A stretch of DNA of 64,000 nucleotides, from assembly GCA_002964805.2 (NCBI GenBank), contig PUDQ02000084.1, positions 372,001-436,000 of the forward strand, in the 5' to 3' direction. A program made the translations under genes and the position numbers. Positions 1-12,176 of this stretch are shown here, one piece after another. Within the stretch, counting starts at the first letter, position 1. Every line of letters starts with the position of its first letter. Origin of the DNA: Trametes villosa (Eukaryota; Basidiomycota; Agaricomycetes; Polyporales; Polyporaceae). The notes beneath the pieces are model-generated. The model was given only the letters and a program-made list of their open reading frames with translations, made no database searches and was not told where the DNA came from.

Positions 1-3000
1 AAGTCGTCCAGCTTCTTGAACCCGCCCGAAAGAGAGATCGTGTGCACCTTCGCGAGCTGCTGGAAGCGCTTCAGGTGGATCACGAGCACCGGCGGCGGCG
101 TGCTGATCAGGTACCGCTTGTACATCTTCCGCAGCACGACCTGTTTCGCGCGCGGCACCTTTGCGTGCCCCACCGTCGCCCCGGGAAGCGCGGGGGCGCC
201 GTCGCGTAGGCGCGGCGAGTTGAGCGGGGACACCCCGGTGAGCTTCTCGACGGAGGAGTTCGGCGAGGCCGAAGGGGAGATGGAGGGCGAGACGGAGCCA
301 TCCGACCGTGCGGACGTGGTTGCGGACGTGTCGCTCTCCGAGTCGAACTCGTCGTCCGAACTCTCGCCACCGCTCTCCTCCGCGCCGTCCTTGCGCGCAC
401 CCTTTGACCTTGCGCGGCGTCGCGCCCGGGGCGTAAGAAGCGAATCGTTCGATGCGGACACAGCGACGGCGCCCGGGGTTGACCACGTGCGGGTGAGCGT
501 ATCGGCTGAGGTGGGCGGGTCGATGTTGAACGTGTGCGCGATGGGCGCGGAGCTTGGCGCCTCTGCCTCGGTGGTGGAAATCCTAGGAATCGGGAGACCG
601 CCATAAGTCTCCGGAGGAACGACGCTGTCCTTTCGCGCATGCAGAGGTGCCCTGGGAGGAGGGGACGCGGACGTCTCCACGGTCGTCGGCGCGGAGGATA
701 TGGAAGTTGTGCTAGAGGAGTGCGTGATCTGGGTTGACACGATCGACGTCGACGCAGGAGAAACACGACCGCTGCTGAGGTCTGGCGACGATTGCGGTGC
801 GGAGTCGTCCATATCGTTCAATCCCGGCACAACAGGGTGCGTGCCCGAGACGGACGCCTTGAGAGCGCTCCCGTCCGACTTGCCCGAACTCGACCTATCG
901 GACGAGTCGTCCCCGCTCTCGCTCTCCGTCTCGCTATCGGTGTCCGCGTCGAGCCCAGCAGCGACGCCGTTCGCGCGCGGTCGCGGCTTATACAGCCCGT
1001 TCGCGATCTTCCAGCAACGATGGCACCCAACCATATTCTCCCCATCCAATATCTCCACCGCCGTAAACATCCGCAAACACTCCTCGATTCCCGGGAGATG
1101 CCCGAGCTTCGCCCACAAAGCCTGCGTCGCGAGCGTCGTCGCGCCAGCCACGCCCGAGGAGCTGCTGCTCCCGCTACCCCCCGCGCTGAACGCGTTCTGG
1201 AGGATCGAGAGCGGGTTCCCCGTGACGGGGTGCACGTCCGCGAGCACGCGCCGGATGTACGCCATGTCGTCGTCAGACATGTGTGGAGTCGCGTATGGCT
1301 TTGACGCGTCCTCTTTCCGCCGATGGTGGTGATGGTGCTTGAAGGGGTTCGCGGACGAGCGTCGCGAGCTCGATGGGCGCTCCTCTTCGGCGAGAGGGGT
1401 GGATATATGCGCGGAAGGAAGGGCAGGCGAGGATGGTTGGGGGCGGCCGGGGTCCGAAACCTCTCCCGGATCTGAGGGTGCCTCGTGGGTGGTCGCACCT
1501 GGGGCGAGAGAGCCAGTGCGCGGCGAGCGCAGCTCCGAGCTGCGCTTCACTCGCAGCGCGTCCTTTTTCTCCGTCTTACGCCCCCGCTCGCCCTGGCGAC
1601 TCCCGGGACGCGAGTCCTTATCCTTATCCTTGTCCCGCGCGCCGCCGAGCTTCATCGACACGCTTATCCGGCGCGCGATCTTCCCCCACGCGTCGTCCTT
1701 TTTCTCCTTCGCCCGGTCCTCCTCCGCCTCTGCCTCCGCGGCCTCGGCGTGCGTGATTTCCTCCACCGCGTCCTCCTCCTCGTGCTCCTCGATCGCAGAC
1801 CCGAGCGCCGCGCTCTGCACGCTTGCGCTCGCCATCTCCTTCACGACGTCCCGCGCCTCGTCAGCCTCCGCGCCCGCGTGGTCGAAGCTACGCCGCCGCG
1901 GATCCTCGTGCGACGGCGGCTCCTCCGCGGCGACCTCGGAACTGCGTCGTACGGGGCTCGTCGGCACGGATGATGCGCGCGGCGTTCCCCCACCGAACAT
2001 GCTACGCGAGCGGTGCTTGTGCCCGTGTCCTAGATGGTCGTGGGGGGACGGGGAGGGCGGGCGGATGCGCAGCTTGCGCGCGATGCGCTTGATACGGTCG
2101 CGTTTACGGTGCTTCGCGTAGTCCTCGGGCTTGATGCTGAGAGACAGGTCGTTGAAGTCCTCGTACGTGACGGAGACGTTCTTGCAGCGCTCGCAGACGA
2201 GGATGCTCGCGAGCTGCCCGCCGAAGAGCATGTCCACGAACGACTCTAGCTTCTCGTCCGCGCGCAGCTCGAGAGCTTGTGTCTGCTCGGATTCCGGCGC
2301 CGGCTTGGGGGACGCGGCGTCAGCCTGGGAAGAGTGCGATGACGACGAGGAGGGGAGCGGGGGTAGCGCGGCAGATGGAAGGGCCGGGGATGCCAAGGGA
2401 GTCGTCGATTCCTTCTCTCGTCGTCTGCGCTTCTGCTTTGGCGGGGGTGGCTGTCGCTTCTTGATGATCTGTCGAGCAATGAGCGCATACCCAATATATC
2501 CGAGCGAGCAGACGCACATCTAGCTCCTCCATGCGCATAGCATCGAGCATATGCCGCAGGAACTCGTGCGCGTCTTGTTGGCGGAAGTCTAGGTACTGGT
2601 CGTACTTGCGCCCGATGGTGGTGAGAATCTCCCTGCGGAGGCGGCGGTCAGCGTAAGGTTTCGCGGGTACTGCGCGAGTACTCACTTCGGGCTCATGCTC
2701 TCCCTCCGCTTCGCATCCTGGATGCCCCACGCCTTTCTCATGACGGTGGTGAATATATCGCCCATGGGCATCCCCTCTGTCCACTCGACCTCGTCCGAGC
2801 CGCCGACTCCGTGGCCGTTCGTGAGCTGGGGCGATCTCTTGGCAAGGATAGGCGAGCCTTCAGCTGGTTGCAACGCGGTAGATACGGGGTGGAAGAAGAC
2901 GAGGTCTCGCAAGGGTTGGGTGGCAATGAGCTGTCCACAAGCTTTAGAGCACGTCAGAGGAAGAGTGTGGCTACACGTACGCCCTGGAGAGTTGAGTTCA

Positions 3001-3121
3001 TGAAGCAGGTGTTGCCGTGGTTTATGAGACCGGGCGGGAGATTCGCATCTTTCTCCTCCTCCTCGCGCTTCTTGCGCTCGAAGTAGAGCTCCTGCGGGGT
3101 GGGTTTCTTGTGTTTGGCCAT
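1..3121 (-). CDS. Ubiquitin carboxyl-terminal hydrolase, USP16/USP45 type (3' end outside window)
   Basis: Cysteine protease that removes ubiquitin from proteins. Exons on the minus strand: 3121-2981, 2930-2686, 2632-2518, 2468 to beyond position 1; introns 49-53 nt, all frame-consistent, about 989 residues visible. The Cys box GLINHGNTCFMNS puts the catalytic Cys at residue 39, and the QQD box (FRQQDAHEFL) is in exon 3. Two C-x2-C pairs (CERC and CHRC) form the family zinc ribbon. Near the window edge comes STPPPVLVIHLKRFQQ, typical of USP16-like enzymes. The catalytic His/Asp box must lie outside the window. A long Ser/Glu/Lys-rich, probably disordered stretch separates the zinc knuckles, as in other large USPs. 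The start is the only ATG before the lysine-rich N-terminus. USP16 in animals deubiquitinates histone H2A; the substrate here is unknown. Confidence 0.93.
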
Positions 3122-4211
3122 GCTCGTGGTCGTGTCCGGTGGTCAAGGGAGACTCGGAGAGATATAGCAGCAGTAGGACTTCGCAGCGCCCGGCGCACCG
3201 AAGCAAGTGAAGCAGATGAGGCTAAGCTACGCAGCAGCCTGTGCACGCAAACACGCAAGCACGTAGAGGATGAACGAGGCGAAGACGTCGCAGCCGACGG
3301 CGAAGGGAAAGGAAAAGGGTAAGAGTCTGAGAGGAGAAGATGAGTGAACGAACGGAGGGGAGATCGTCGATGTCGGCATTGCGCCAGGCACGGAGTTCGG
3401 CTGAACGCTTTCCTTTCCCCACGGGCCGCCCATTGTCCCTGCCTCTCCCCATTCATTTCCCCGGTCCCCCCTCCCGCGATCCTCACTTCGAGCGCACTGC
3501 AGACGCCCCCTCACCACAGAAGGACGGGCATGTTAGTAGAATGACTGGACATGCCGTGCTGTTCAAGGAATCCTGACAACTTATCACCAAGCCCCAACTC
3601 AGGTACGTGGTATCCGGCGCATTCTCGCATATCCTTCGTCGCGCAGTTCAACCCAATTGCAAGCGCACAGCGGGTCGTGTATCGGATACATACGGGCCAG
3701 AGAAGAGTAATCCATACTGCATGAAGAGTCTCGCATTGTGATATGTTATGGGAATGCCTGATGGAAAAGCACGCGGACCGTTCCCGTCGTGCAATTGCAA
3801 GCGTCCCCGCATACTAATATTTCTCTCGCTTTGGGCCGGGGTGGCGGCCGTAGTGAAGTCTCCCCGACATTTGCTCACCTCCTAAATGCGACGATCATGA
3901 AGCACCTTGACATGAAGATCCGACTGCGTAGTCCTGACCACGAGCACCACGCGCGGTGTTCATGTTTTCATTCGAAGGGCTATTGCTACAAACGTACGAG
4001 AATATACAGGACTACTACAGCGCCGCGCAGTCAGCTCGTCGCGCGCGCACGGCGCGCCGTCGACGCGAGCTGCTATTGGCAACCGTGAGGGCGAATAACG
4101 TAGCGCGCAGTGCTATAGAATGTCTGAGCGGTAGCCGCGCAGCTCCGGCATCGTCCAGTAGTCCGTGTCGGCACAGGCACCTCCTTCGGGCGCTCTCCTT
4201 CACCGGGACCC
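3122..4211. other. Intergenic region between USP promoter and 3' end of the CBM19-like gene
   Basis: No supported gene. It should hold the promoter and 5' UTR of the USP gene and the 3' UTR of the CBM19-like gene. All open frames are short and unlike known proteins. No repeat or RNA gene was seen. Confidence 0.6.
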
Positions 4212-5560
4212 TCAGAGAAGGCTCACCGTCGGCGCCGCATCCGCGCCCGTAGCCGAGCTCGCCCCGAAGAGCGATGACGCGGCGGACGAGGAGAGGGCGA
4301 TCGACTCGCTCGCTGCCGAGTCGGTAGCGGTCGCAGTCGCAATGGCAGCGCTCGAGTCGGTGGCGGTCGCGGTCGCGGCGCTCGAGTCGCTATCGGTGGC
4401 CGTCGCGATGCTCGTGTCGGTCTCGGATGCGACGCTCGAATCCGTTGCGGTCGCAGTGGCAATGCTGGTGTCGGTCTCCGACGCGTCGATGCCGGTCGCG
4501 GTCGCGGTCGCAGTGTCGACGGCGGTGCCGGACGCGATCGTGCTCAGGCCATCGAGGACAGACGAGCTCGCATCGCCGACGGAGGCGGTCGCAGTGGAGT
4601 CGGCAGACGATAGGACGCCGGTAGCCGTTGCGGTCGAGTCGACACCACCGTCGGTAGCGGAGGCGGTCGCAGTAGCGTCGACGCCGCCATCGGTGGCCGT
4701 GGCCGTGGAGTCGATGCCGGTGTCGGTGGCCGTAGCGGTCGAGTCGATGCCAGTATCGGTCGCGGTAGCGGTCGAGTCCACCCCGCTGTCAGTCGCGGTG
4801 GCCGTGGCCGTCGCGTCGATGCCGCTGTCAGTGGCCGTCGCGGTCGAATCCACACCGCCGTCGGTAGCCGTCGCGGTAGAGTCGACGCTGCTATCGGTAG
4901 CAGTCGCGGTGGAGTCGACGCCGCTGTCGGTCGCAGTCGCGGTCGCAGTGGCATCGACACCGGTGTCGGTGGCCGTGGCCGTCGAGTCGATGCCGCTGTC
5001 GGTAGCGGTAGCCGTAGAATCCACGCTGCTGTCGGTCGCGGTGGCGGTAGCAGCCGCAGAGCTCTGGTTGCCGCCCTTGCCGCCCTTGTGACCATGGCCC
5101 TTGCCACCCTTGCCGCCCTTCCCGCCTTTACCGCCCTTGGCGCCGTTCCCGCTGCCGGAGACACCGCCGGAGACACCAGCGGCCTGCATGCGCGCCGCGG
5201 CGTCGGTCTCGCTGTCGCACGTGATGGACGTGCCGGGCTTGTTCACGAGCGGGAGCGCGAAGCACGAAGTGCCGCCCGAGCACTGCTGCAGCTGGAACTT
5301 GCCGCTGACGCACTGCGCGAACGAGCCCTGCACGCATGCCTGATCGCCGTCTGCAAGGAGAAGGGTGATGAGTGAAGGCGTACACGCAAGAGCGGAGGGA
5401 GAGGCATACCCTGGCAGGAGGAGTCCGCGGTAAGGGAGGCGAACTGGGCGTTCAGCTTCTGCGCGTCGAGCGCATTTTGCTTCTGGATGTCGGCGGGCGC
5501 GGCCTGGGCGAGGGCCGCGAGGGAGAGGAACACGAAAGCGGAGAACTTCGTGGAGAACAT
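4212..5560 (-). CDS. Secreted CBM19-like chitin-binding-type protein with Thr/Ala/Asp repeats
   Basis: Two exons (5560-5410, 5350-4212; 59-nt intron) encode 429 aa. An N-terminal signal peptide (hydrophobic core FVFLSLAALAQA, cleavage likely near residue 20) directs secretion. Residues about 48-95 hold the CQDGDQACVQGSFAQC...C motif seen in fungal CBM19-annotated proteins; six cysteines are visible. A Gly/Lys/His-rich spacer follows. The C-terminal two thirds is about 13 imperfect copies of an 11-15 residue TATATDSGVDS unit, rich in Thr/Ser and so likely O-glycosylated and wall-exposed. No catalytic domain or GPI tail is visible. Inference: a cell-wall or matrix protein binding chitin-like glycans. 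The ATG is the one that gives the signal peptide; the intron phase (CAG G/AC) rebuilds the conserved CQDGDQ motif. Confidence 0.85.
4290..5065 (-). repeat. Coding minisatellite (TATATD repeat)
   Basis: About 13 degenerate tandem copies of a 33-45 nt unit inside the CBM19-like gene encode TATATD(S/T/G)(S/G)(V/I)D(S/A). Copies differ by whole codons, as expected for length-variable coding repeats. Confidence 0.85.
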
Positions 5561-6788
5561 GGTGATGGATGAGAGGGTGTGTGAAGACGAGGAGGGGCAA
5601 GTGTGGGGAAGTCGTGAAGGTGGGTGTGTAGAACGAGTGTAGTTTCGCTGTGAATGGGGCGCGAATGAAAGCACGAACGGCGCGGCGTTACGTGGAGGTG
5701 CGGAGAGTGTGGGCGGGAGGGGACAGGGAGATGAGCAACCGGGCTCAAGTGTTCGACCAAAGGCGATGAGGGCAACGGACCCGCAGCGGTCAACTTATAT
5801 ACGTCACGCTCACAGCGCGCACGGGCACCCAACGAGGGTGCATCCTGCGCGAGACGCGATCAAACGGTGCCCGCGGAGACGAGAGAACAAACGGTGCCTG
5901 CGCACAGGGCAGGCAGCGTCAGGACACCGGGCTGCTTGAAGGCGGTTGTCCCCCCGTTGTCGTGCAGCAGCATCGCACTTGGAGCAGCTGTGGAGTCGGT
6001 AGATGGAAGAATCACCCGCGCATTGTTCTGAACGCGCGCATGGGGTTTGGGCGTGTGCTAAAAACGGCTAGAAGCGGGCATATGGACGCGGTAAACAACG
6101 CGCCTCTATTCCTGACCGCGCTCGCTGCTCACCCGAGGCCCCAAAATATGTGCGTTTGAACGCTGATGTCATGTTTGTATTCGCTTAAAGAGGGGGGAGC
6201 CTGGGGGAGCGGTTGTGCGCACCTCCGTTTGAAAGGATCAAGATTGAGGCACTGCTGCGGGATCGGGCGCTGCTGCGCATATGCATCACGACACTTGATT
6301 GCATTTCCCGCCAGCGGCGCTTCCCCGCAACTTGTGTGGCCTTCTCGACCACCCCGCTCGCACAGCGCGGAGAACGTGTTCGGGAGCATGCAGCGAGTTA
6401 GATGGTCATTCCCAGGCTGGGCAGGCCCGCAGGAGGCTTAGAAGGAATAGCCGTGCATCGTGAGCGACGTAGCGGCAGATTTGTGTCGGTCCTCCAGACG
6501 CCGTCAGCGGCTTGCACGTTCGTGGCATGTTGCGTCGCACAGGCCGTCCGTGCTGTACGGAACACGATTCGTCATAGACCTGTGGCTGAGAGGTGATCGC
6601 TCGGATGGACTCCGAACATCACGAATACAGGGTGCGTCGCAGGCATGAGTGATCGCTGACCGAGGTGAGCACAGTTGTTTGCAACTTCGACAAGTGAACA
6701 ACAACACCGTACGCTCCAGTCCAATTGCTCGCGGAAGACCGTCTGGTTACCCACCGCCTCCAGGCGCAGTTTGATATCTGGTGCTGGC
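5561..6788. other. Intergenic region: promoter of CBM19-like gene, 3' flank of RPC34
   Basis: No supported gene. A TATATAAG box lies on the minus strand about 235 bp upstream of the CBM19-like start. Open frames on both strands are short and show no family signature. Confidence 0.6.
5794..5801 (-). promoter_or_regulatory. Putative TATA box of the CBM19-like gene
   Basis: TATATAAG on the minus strand, 234 bp before the ATG, which implies a long 5' UTR if used. Position alone supports it. Confidence 0.35.
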
Positions 6789-8515
6789 CTACGCTTGACC
6801 GTCTATGGCCGGGGCAATCGCGAGCCATCGGTCGTAGTATACACATCCCTGCGGGCTGACCAATCCTTGTGGGCTGCAGAAGTCGCGCCTGGGGCAAAGT
6901 ACGCATGGCGCTTGACCGGTGCCAGTAGAGAGGATACGCTCCTCGCGTATGGCCCGATATACTGCGCCGCCTTCGTACTGCGCGTCTTGCGAGTCTCGCG
7001 CGGTATCGAAGCCGAGGAGCGGCGACCCGTCGAGGCTGCCTTCTGGACTGTCAGACGAATCGTCGCTGAGCTCGATTTTCGGCCTCTTAGGCCTGCGGTT
7101 GTGATCGTCAGTGTTTCCGTTGCTTGGGAGTTACGTAGACACGTACTTCGACCGGCCAGCGCTTCTCCTAGATTTAGACTCGTTTGACTGTTGGTCGTCT
7201 CCGGATCCCTCGCTTGACTGTCCACGTTTGCGTTTCCGTACTGGGCTGGTTGTGGAGAACTCCTCGTCTCCACTCCCTTCGTCGGAGTCATGGACGTTCC
7301 AAGAAGAGGGACGGAAGGCAGGAATCTGCACATGTGCTGAGTACGTATTATGTGCGCAAATTATTGGGATACAGGCTTACCTTCTCGATCTTGCCATCGA
7401 GGACCAACACGTTCAACAATGTCTCGACGTGTTCGACCGTGAGCGCGGTTTCTGTCACCCGGCTTTTCCGCAGGAAGGCCTAGAGTATGTGGTTAGCGAA
7501 TTTGAGCGGTTTCTATGTGAAAAGGCGCGCCGTACAAGAACCTGCTGAGACGTCGTGTACGTGGCTTGGGAAAGCGGGTACAATGGTTTGTGCTTCGCGT
7601 CATGAGCCCTTGACGCTCTTGGGAGGCTCTATGCGGCGCTGTTAGTAGCTGCCTGATACACGATTAGGCTCTCTCACCCTGTCTTGAACAATTTTCAAGC
7701 AAACGTCCGACAGGAGCTTGATGAACTCGGTGTCGAGCTCCTTATCGGTGTACCAAGGGCCCCCGGTCAACTCTGGAGCTGGTTGCAAGCTTTCAAGCAT
7801 GTAGATCTTACGGGACGGGTACTGAATAGGATCGGTGTTATCAGGCTGTCCCATAAATATGTCGAGTAGATCGCGTACCCGCACGTCGGGCACGGTCTTA
7901 ACCAAGCGCCTCTTTGTGAGTGATTTCAGGCAGCGGTCGACCACAGTCTGGTGCAGCTGCGTTTTTGCTTTGATGTGCTTCGTCCATATCCCTGAAAAAC
8001 ATGCATATAGTCAGCCATACTGGGAGATTCAAGTCGCCAGATGATGAGCCAACCTTCGCGCCCAGCTGCCCGGATACGGTCCAGTACAAGGCCTTCATCA
8101 TGATCCAAGCCCTTCTTGCTGTCATTTTGGTTCAGTATAGTTGCTGGCAGGCCAAATTGGATGGACCCACACGTTCAGCTCTTCCTGCGTGACCGCTCGA
8201 TACGTTATCTGTCCTCCTTCGCTCTTCAGGAGGACAAGGAGACCCTGCATAGAGAAAAATAACGTGGCATATTCAGTAGCTTCCGCGTTATGAATGAGAG
8301 ATCGCCTACCGTTCCAAGAAGGAAGTTGACGGCGGCAAGGCAAGCACTCGCGTCCAGAGCGATGTCCTCAAGCTCTTTCGGCGTGACTATCTGCGTTCGA
8401 CCGTCAGTCATATCCCGTGCCGCAGGGAGACTATCGCTATAAGAACCTTTCCCGCCTTCGCTAGTGCGGCCTGATGTAGTTTACGCTCAAGAGCATTTAA
8501 CTTGCGCGTACTCAT
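6789..8515 (-). CDS. RPC34: RNA polymerase III subunit RPC34/RPC6 (POLR3F)
   Basis: Initiation-specific Pol III subunit with tandem winged helices, needed for transcription of tRNA and 5S genes. Ten exons: 8515-8447, 8390-8310, 8244-8171, 8118-8054, 7991-7879, 7821-7678, 7628-7536, 7479-7381, 7325-7147, 7092-6789; 406 aa, all phases consistent, introns 49-65 nt. Family signatures: GIWTKHIKAKTQLHQTVVDR, YPSRKIYML and ELTGGPWYTDKELD. The C-terminus has the RPC34 iron-sulfur motif, with four Cys in CVLC-x5-C...GC followed by YYDRWL. A Lys/Asp/Ser-rich linker precedes it. Several donors are weak (GTTCTT, GTTGGC), but the splices restore conserved protein each time. The 7677-7629 intron has a perfect GCTACTAAC branch site. 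Confidence 0.95.
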
Positions 8516-9275
8516 GATGCAAGAGGTGGTAGAGTGCGTCAAGGGTAGGTTGAGAAGTGGCCGGTGTTCCGGGAGATAGAGATGCTTACTTCAGTCCAAT
8601 GTTGCTTACCTGATTGTTACTGTCTTTTAAAGTCCGATATGGGGTTGAACAATAGGCGCCTGCCTGCCACCGCCACCCTGCTCACCAGCTCTCGCTCGCG
8701 ACCACCACCTCGTCGACAGCTTGCACGAGCCCCTTCTACACTTTCGCACCATCCCACAACTGAGGCTTCAAGCTTCAAAACGTAGGGTTGCTCTGCGTGG
8801 CTACATACACTGTGGTGTAAGGTTTCTACCACCTCGGAGCTCTGCCTGGCATGGTTATAGGCCTACGGGACGTTGGATGTAAGAGGGGACGAATGTAGTA
8901 TCGAGACTTGAACACGGGTCACGATCGGTACTACAGCATACTTCCTCGTGCCGCATACCACTGCCGCAACACACCGGAGATTCCAGTGCCTTCTGTTAGT
9001 ACGTATACCCCTCTACCGCCGGATTACCGTGGATCTCCTGTCATATTTTCCCAAGTGCTAATTGCTATCTCCTCCACGTCATGCATTCACTAGACCAGTC
9101 CGATCCGGGCTTTGTGCGTCTTGCGATGGATTTCAATTCGTCAGCGGAGTTGCTCGCACCAGCTGGACATGCGGTGACGCACTCGCGCAGCAGACACCTA
9201 TAAAGGGGCCGGCTCGCTATCTCGTTTGCTGAAGTTCACCTCCCCGCTCTTACTCGTTCTCCGGTACCACACGAA
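8516..9275. other. Divergent promoter region between RPC34 and the aldo-keto reductase
   Basis: A 760-bp intergenic stretch between head-to-head genes. A TATAAA box sits 77 bp before the reductase ATG. No other gene or repeat is supported. Confidence 0.6.
9199..9204 (+). promoter_or_regulatory. TATA box of the aldo-keto reductase gene
   Basis: TATAAA followed by GGGG, 77 bp upstream of the start codon, at the spacing expected for a strong fungal promoter with a short 5' UTR. Confidence 0.55.
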
Positions 9276-10712
9276 ATGTCTCTCCCCACACGTAAGATCG
9301 GCGAGTCTGATGTGACCGCCCTTGGCTATGGCGCCATGGGCATCTCCGCCTTCTATGGCAAAGCTCTCCCCGACGAAGAACGCTTCAAGGTGAGGGGTAG
9401 ACGTTGGAACTATTAGTTTGTAGCGCGAGATCCTCACCAGTAGTTCTTCAGGTCCTCGATGCCGTGTATGAGTCCGGTTGTACCTTCTGGGACACCGCAG
9501 ACCGGTACCTCGACAGCGAGGATCTCATTGGGAAATGGTGAGGTCGAGTAGCAGCTCAGTTCATGAAGTGCAATACTGAACCCGAGTGCCTGTGTCCCCA
9601 GGTTCAAACGCACTGGAAAGCGCGATGAGATCTTCCTCGCGACCAAGTTTGGAATCGTCACAGAGCCGGACAGGGCAGTCAACGGCACGCCCGAGTACGC
9701 CGCAGAGGCACTCGATGCCTCCCTGAAAAGACTCGGCACAGACCATGTCGAACTGTGGTACCTTCACAGGTCAGCGGAACGCCCGAGTGTTCGTTGACGG
9801 ACGGCGATGCTCACCGTGCTATCTCGACAGAGCTGATCCCCAGGTTCCGATCGAAGTACGGAATCCCTATGGACGGGCACGAAAAACCCCTGCTCATCTC
9901 TTTCCGTAGCTGACCGTTGGCGCGATGGCCGAACAGGTGAAGTAAGAGGCACATCTTGCTTGCGAGGATGCGGGCGGTACGCTGATCACAGTATGGCAGG
10001 GCTGGCAAGGTCAAGTACATCGGCTTGTCCGAAGTCTCAGAGCAGACGCTCCGCCGTGCGCACGCCGTGCACCCTATCTCGGCGCTGCAAGTCGAGTACT
10101 CGCCGTTCACGCTCGACATCGAGGACCCTAAGGTCGGGCTGCTCAACGCGGCGCGCGAGCTCGGGATAAAGATCATCGCGTACTCACCGCTCGGACGTGG
10201 CCTCATCACGGGCAGATACGTGCGTACCCTTCCACCCGACGTCGGTGTGACGATCAGCGCTGACGTCTGAGTGCTTGTGCAGAAAGGCCCCGAGGACTTT
10301 GAGGAGGATGACTTCCGGCGGCAAGTGCCCCGTTACTCGAAGGAGAACTTCCCGAATATCTTGAAGATCGCCGACGGCCTCAAGAAGCTCGGCGAGAAGT
10401 ACAACGCGACGGCGGGGCAGGTCGCCCTCGCGTGGCTCCTCGCGCAGGGCGACGATGTCATCCCCATCCCGGGAACCACGAAGCTGCCGGTAAGTCCAGC
10501 GGGTACTATACGGTGCAGGATGCGATGCTGATCCTGGCCTTGTGTAGAACCTGAAGGAGAACATAGACTCGCTGAAGGTGAAACTCACTCCAGAGGACGT
10601 GCAGGAGGTGCGGCGCATTGCGAAGGATGCAGATGCGAGCAAGGGCCTTCCGCGATACCCAGCGCGTTTACTCGCGGTCCTCTTCGCGGACACCCCGCCG
10701 CTGCAAAAGTGA
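9276..10712 (+). CDS. Aldo-keto reductase (AKR13-like)
   Basis: NADPH-dependent oxidoreductase of a TIM-barrel fold; the substrate cannot be told from sequence. Eight exons: 9276-9389, 9452-9537, 9602-9769, 9831-9855, 9910-9941, 10000-10219, 10283-10489, 10548-10712; 338 aa, all phases consistent. The catalytic tetrad is in place: Asp in FWDTAD, Tyr in RYLDSE, Lys in LATKFG and His in LWYLHR. The cofactor-binding end shows the usual VIPIPGTTK. Two exons are very small (25 and 32 nt). Length matches fungal AKR13/YakC-type enzymes. It converges with the DUF4336 gene, whose stop lies 142 bp away. Confidence 0.93.
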
Positions 10713-10853
10713 TGGCCGGACATAGCATGGACGCGAATGGCATGACTGATGTATTAGTATGTGGAAGGAATGTGGCGGATTTTGTGAGCTTAGGCATCTC
10801 ATCGGGCTCGGGGACGTGGGAGTGCATCTGAGTGCGTCCGAGTCCACAGACGC

Positions 10854-12176
10854 TCAAGCGAGGTAGTTTCGCCAAGCAGATTTCCACGCCTCCTTCGCAT
10901 CAGTCTCGATGACATCCTGTAGGTTGGCATGTTTAGGGCATGCTCGGATGGTCTCGGGTACGACTTACTCCGTGACAAGGGATACAACGAACGAAGTCCC
11001 ACTCGTATACTTTTTTGGCGTCGCGGGCCATTACGCTAGAGTGCTAGTGTTAGTTCCCAACTGGAAATTTCACGCCTCTCAGACGTACGCTTTATCCTGC
11101 TCCTTCAGCCAAATGAACCAGCGGAATTGCCATCCGTAGGGCGTCATGGCGCTTAGAATTCTCGACTTCGGCGATTCCGACGACTTTGAGTACTATCCCA
11201 ATTTGACGAATGAGCGTGCCACACGGAGCGAAGAATGAGATGGCTTGCCTGCTCGAAGGGCGGGTTGTTCATAAGAAGGTCGGCTGTTATCATCGTTTTG
11301 GAGGCCTTGTGGTAGAAGGCGATATCCTTGTTCCCGAAGCCAGAAAAATAGCTATGCAGTCACTGTCAGTAGTGCCGCACCGACGGCCCCGCATAAGATT
11401 TGACCAACCAATGCTCTATCTGCACGAGACGATTGTCATGAGAATGATATGAATCCAAAATCTGAGCACGGTTAACTCACCTCATCTTCAAAGCCTTGCC
11501 TCGCATCGGGGGCTTTCGCGCTGAACACTGAGATGTTGCTATGTTAGCACGCATACGGTCGTCCGAGTCTACGGTAGGGCGGCCAACCAGCATCGAGCTT
11601 CCATCCTTCCACGACTTTTTTCGCGTCAAGGTCTTCCGGACCGATAGTCGTCGCGTTCGGGTATGCGTCCTTATATTGCTCTGTAGTCGTCAGTTCGAGT
11701 TGACCGTCTCCGGTAAGTTCGGCATCTTCGACGCTTACTGAGGAACAAATGGTGGAAGCTGTTTCCTGCCACGAGATACCTACGAAACCCAGGTGATATG
11801 ATCAGCGCTCATTTCAAAGTATGGTAACGTTGCGCATGATGAACGTACTTGACCTCGCCAAGTTCTGCTAGCTTCTCCTTGGTCTCATCCGTCAGCGGTG
11901 TTGAGGCCATTACCCATACTCCTCCAGCAGCCAACCGGATAGCGGTCGAGCGACCGCCGACCGGAAAGAGACCCCGTATCGTGAAAGGCCTGATGGTCGC
12001 AACGGACGGAGGATGAGCATATGATGCTGTACGGTCGCCAGGTAATGCTACTTACCTCGAGAAAGTCCAGACGTCCTGAGCAACCTGACGATGACAAGGA
12101 CAGCGTATCTGCTTAGCTAGCTAGTTCACCAGCTTCATAGTGTCTGTCGTACCTCGCGTATGACAATGTCTGACAT
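10854..12176 (-). CDS. DUF4336 domain protein (metallo-beta-lactamase-like)
   Basis: Eleven exons: 12176-12153, 12084-12056, 11989-11849, 11779-11739, 11680-11588, 11527-11481, 11419-11409, 11351-11249, 11192-11089, 11035-10969, 10916-10854; 240 aa. Every junction keeps phase and rebuilds family sequence: VAQDVWTFSRPF, GGRSTAIRL, WVMASTPLT, FHHLFL, GFEDEIEHCYFSGF, NKDIAFYHKASKT, ADLL and CHGDVIETDAK. The HH, DLL and CHGD motifs resemble a metallo-hydrolase fold, but the reaction is unknown. One exon is only 11 nt and one intron (11248-11193) is of the GC-AG class. The start gives MSDIVIREVAQDVW, the usual N-terminus of this family as I recall it. Confidence 0.88.
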
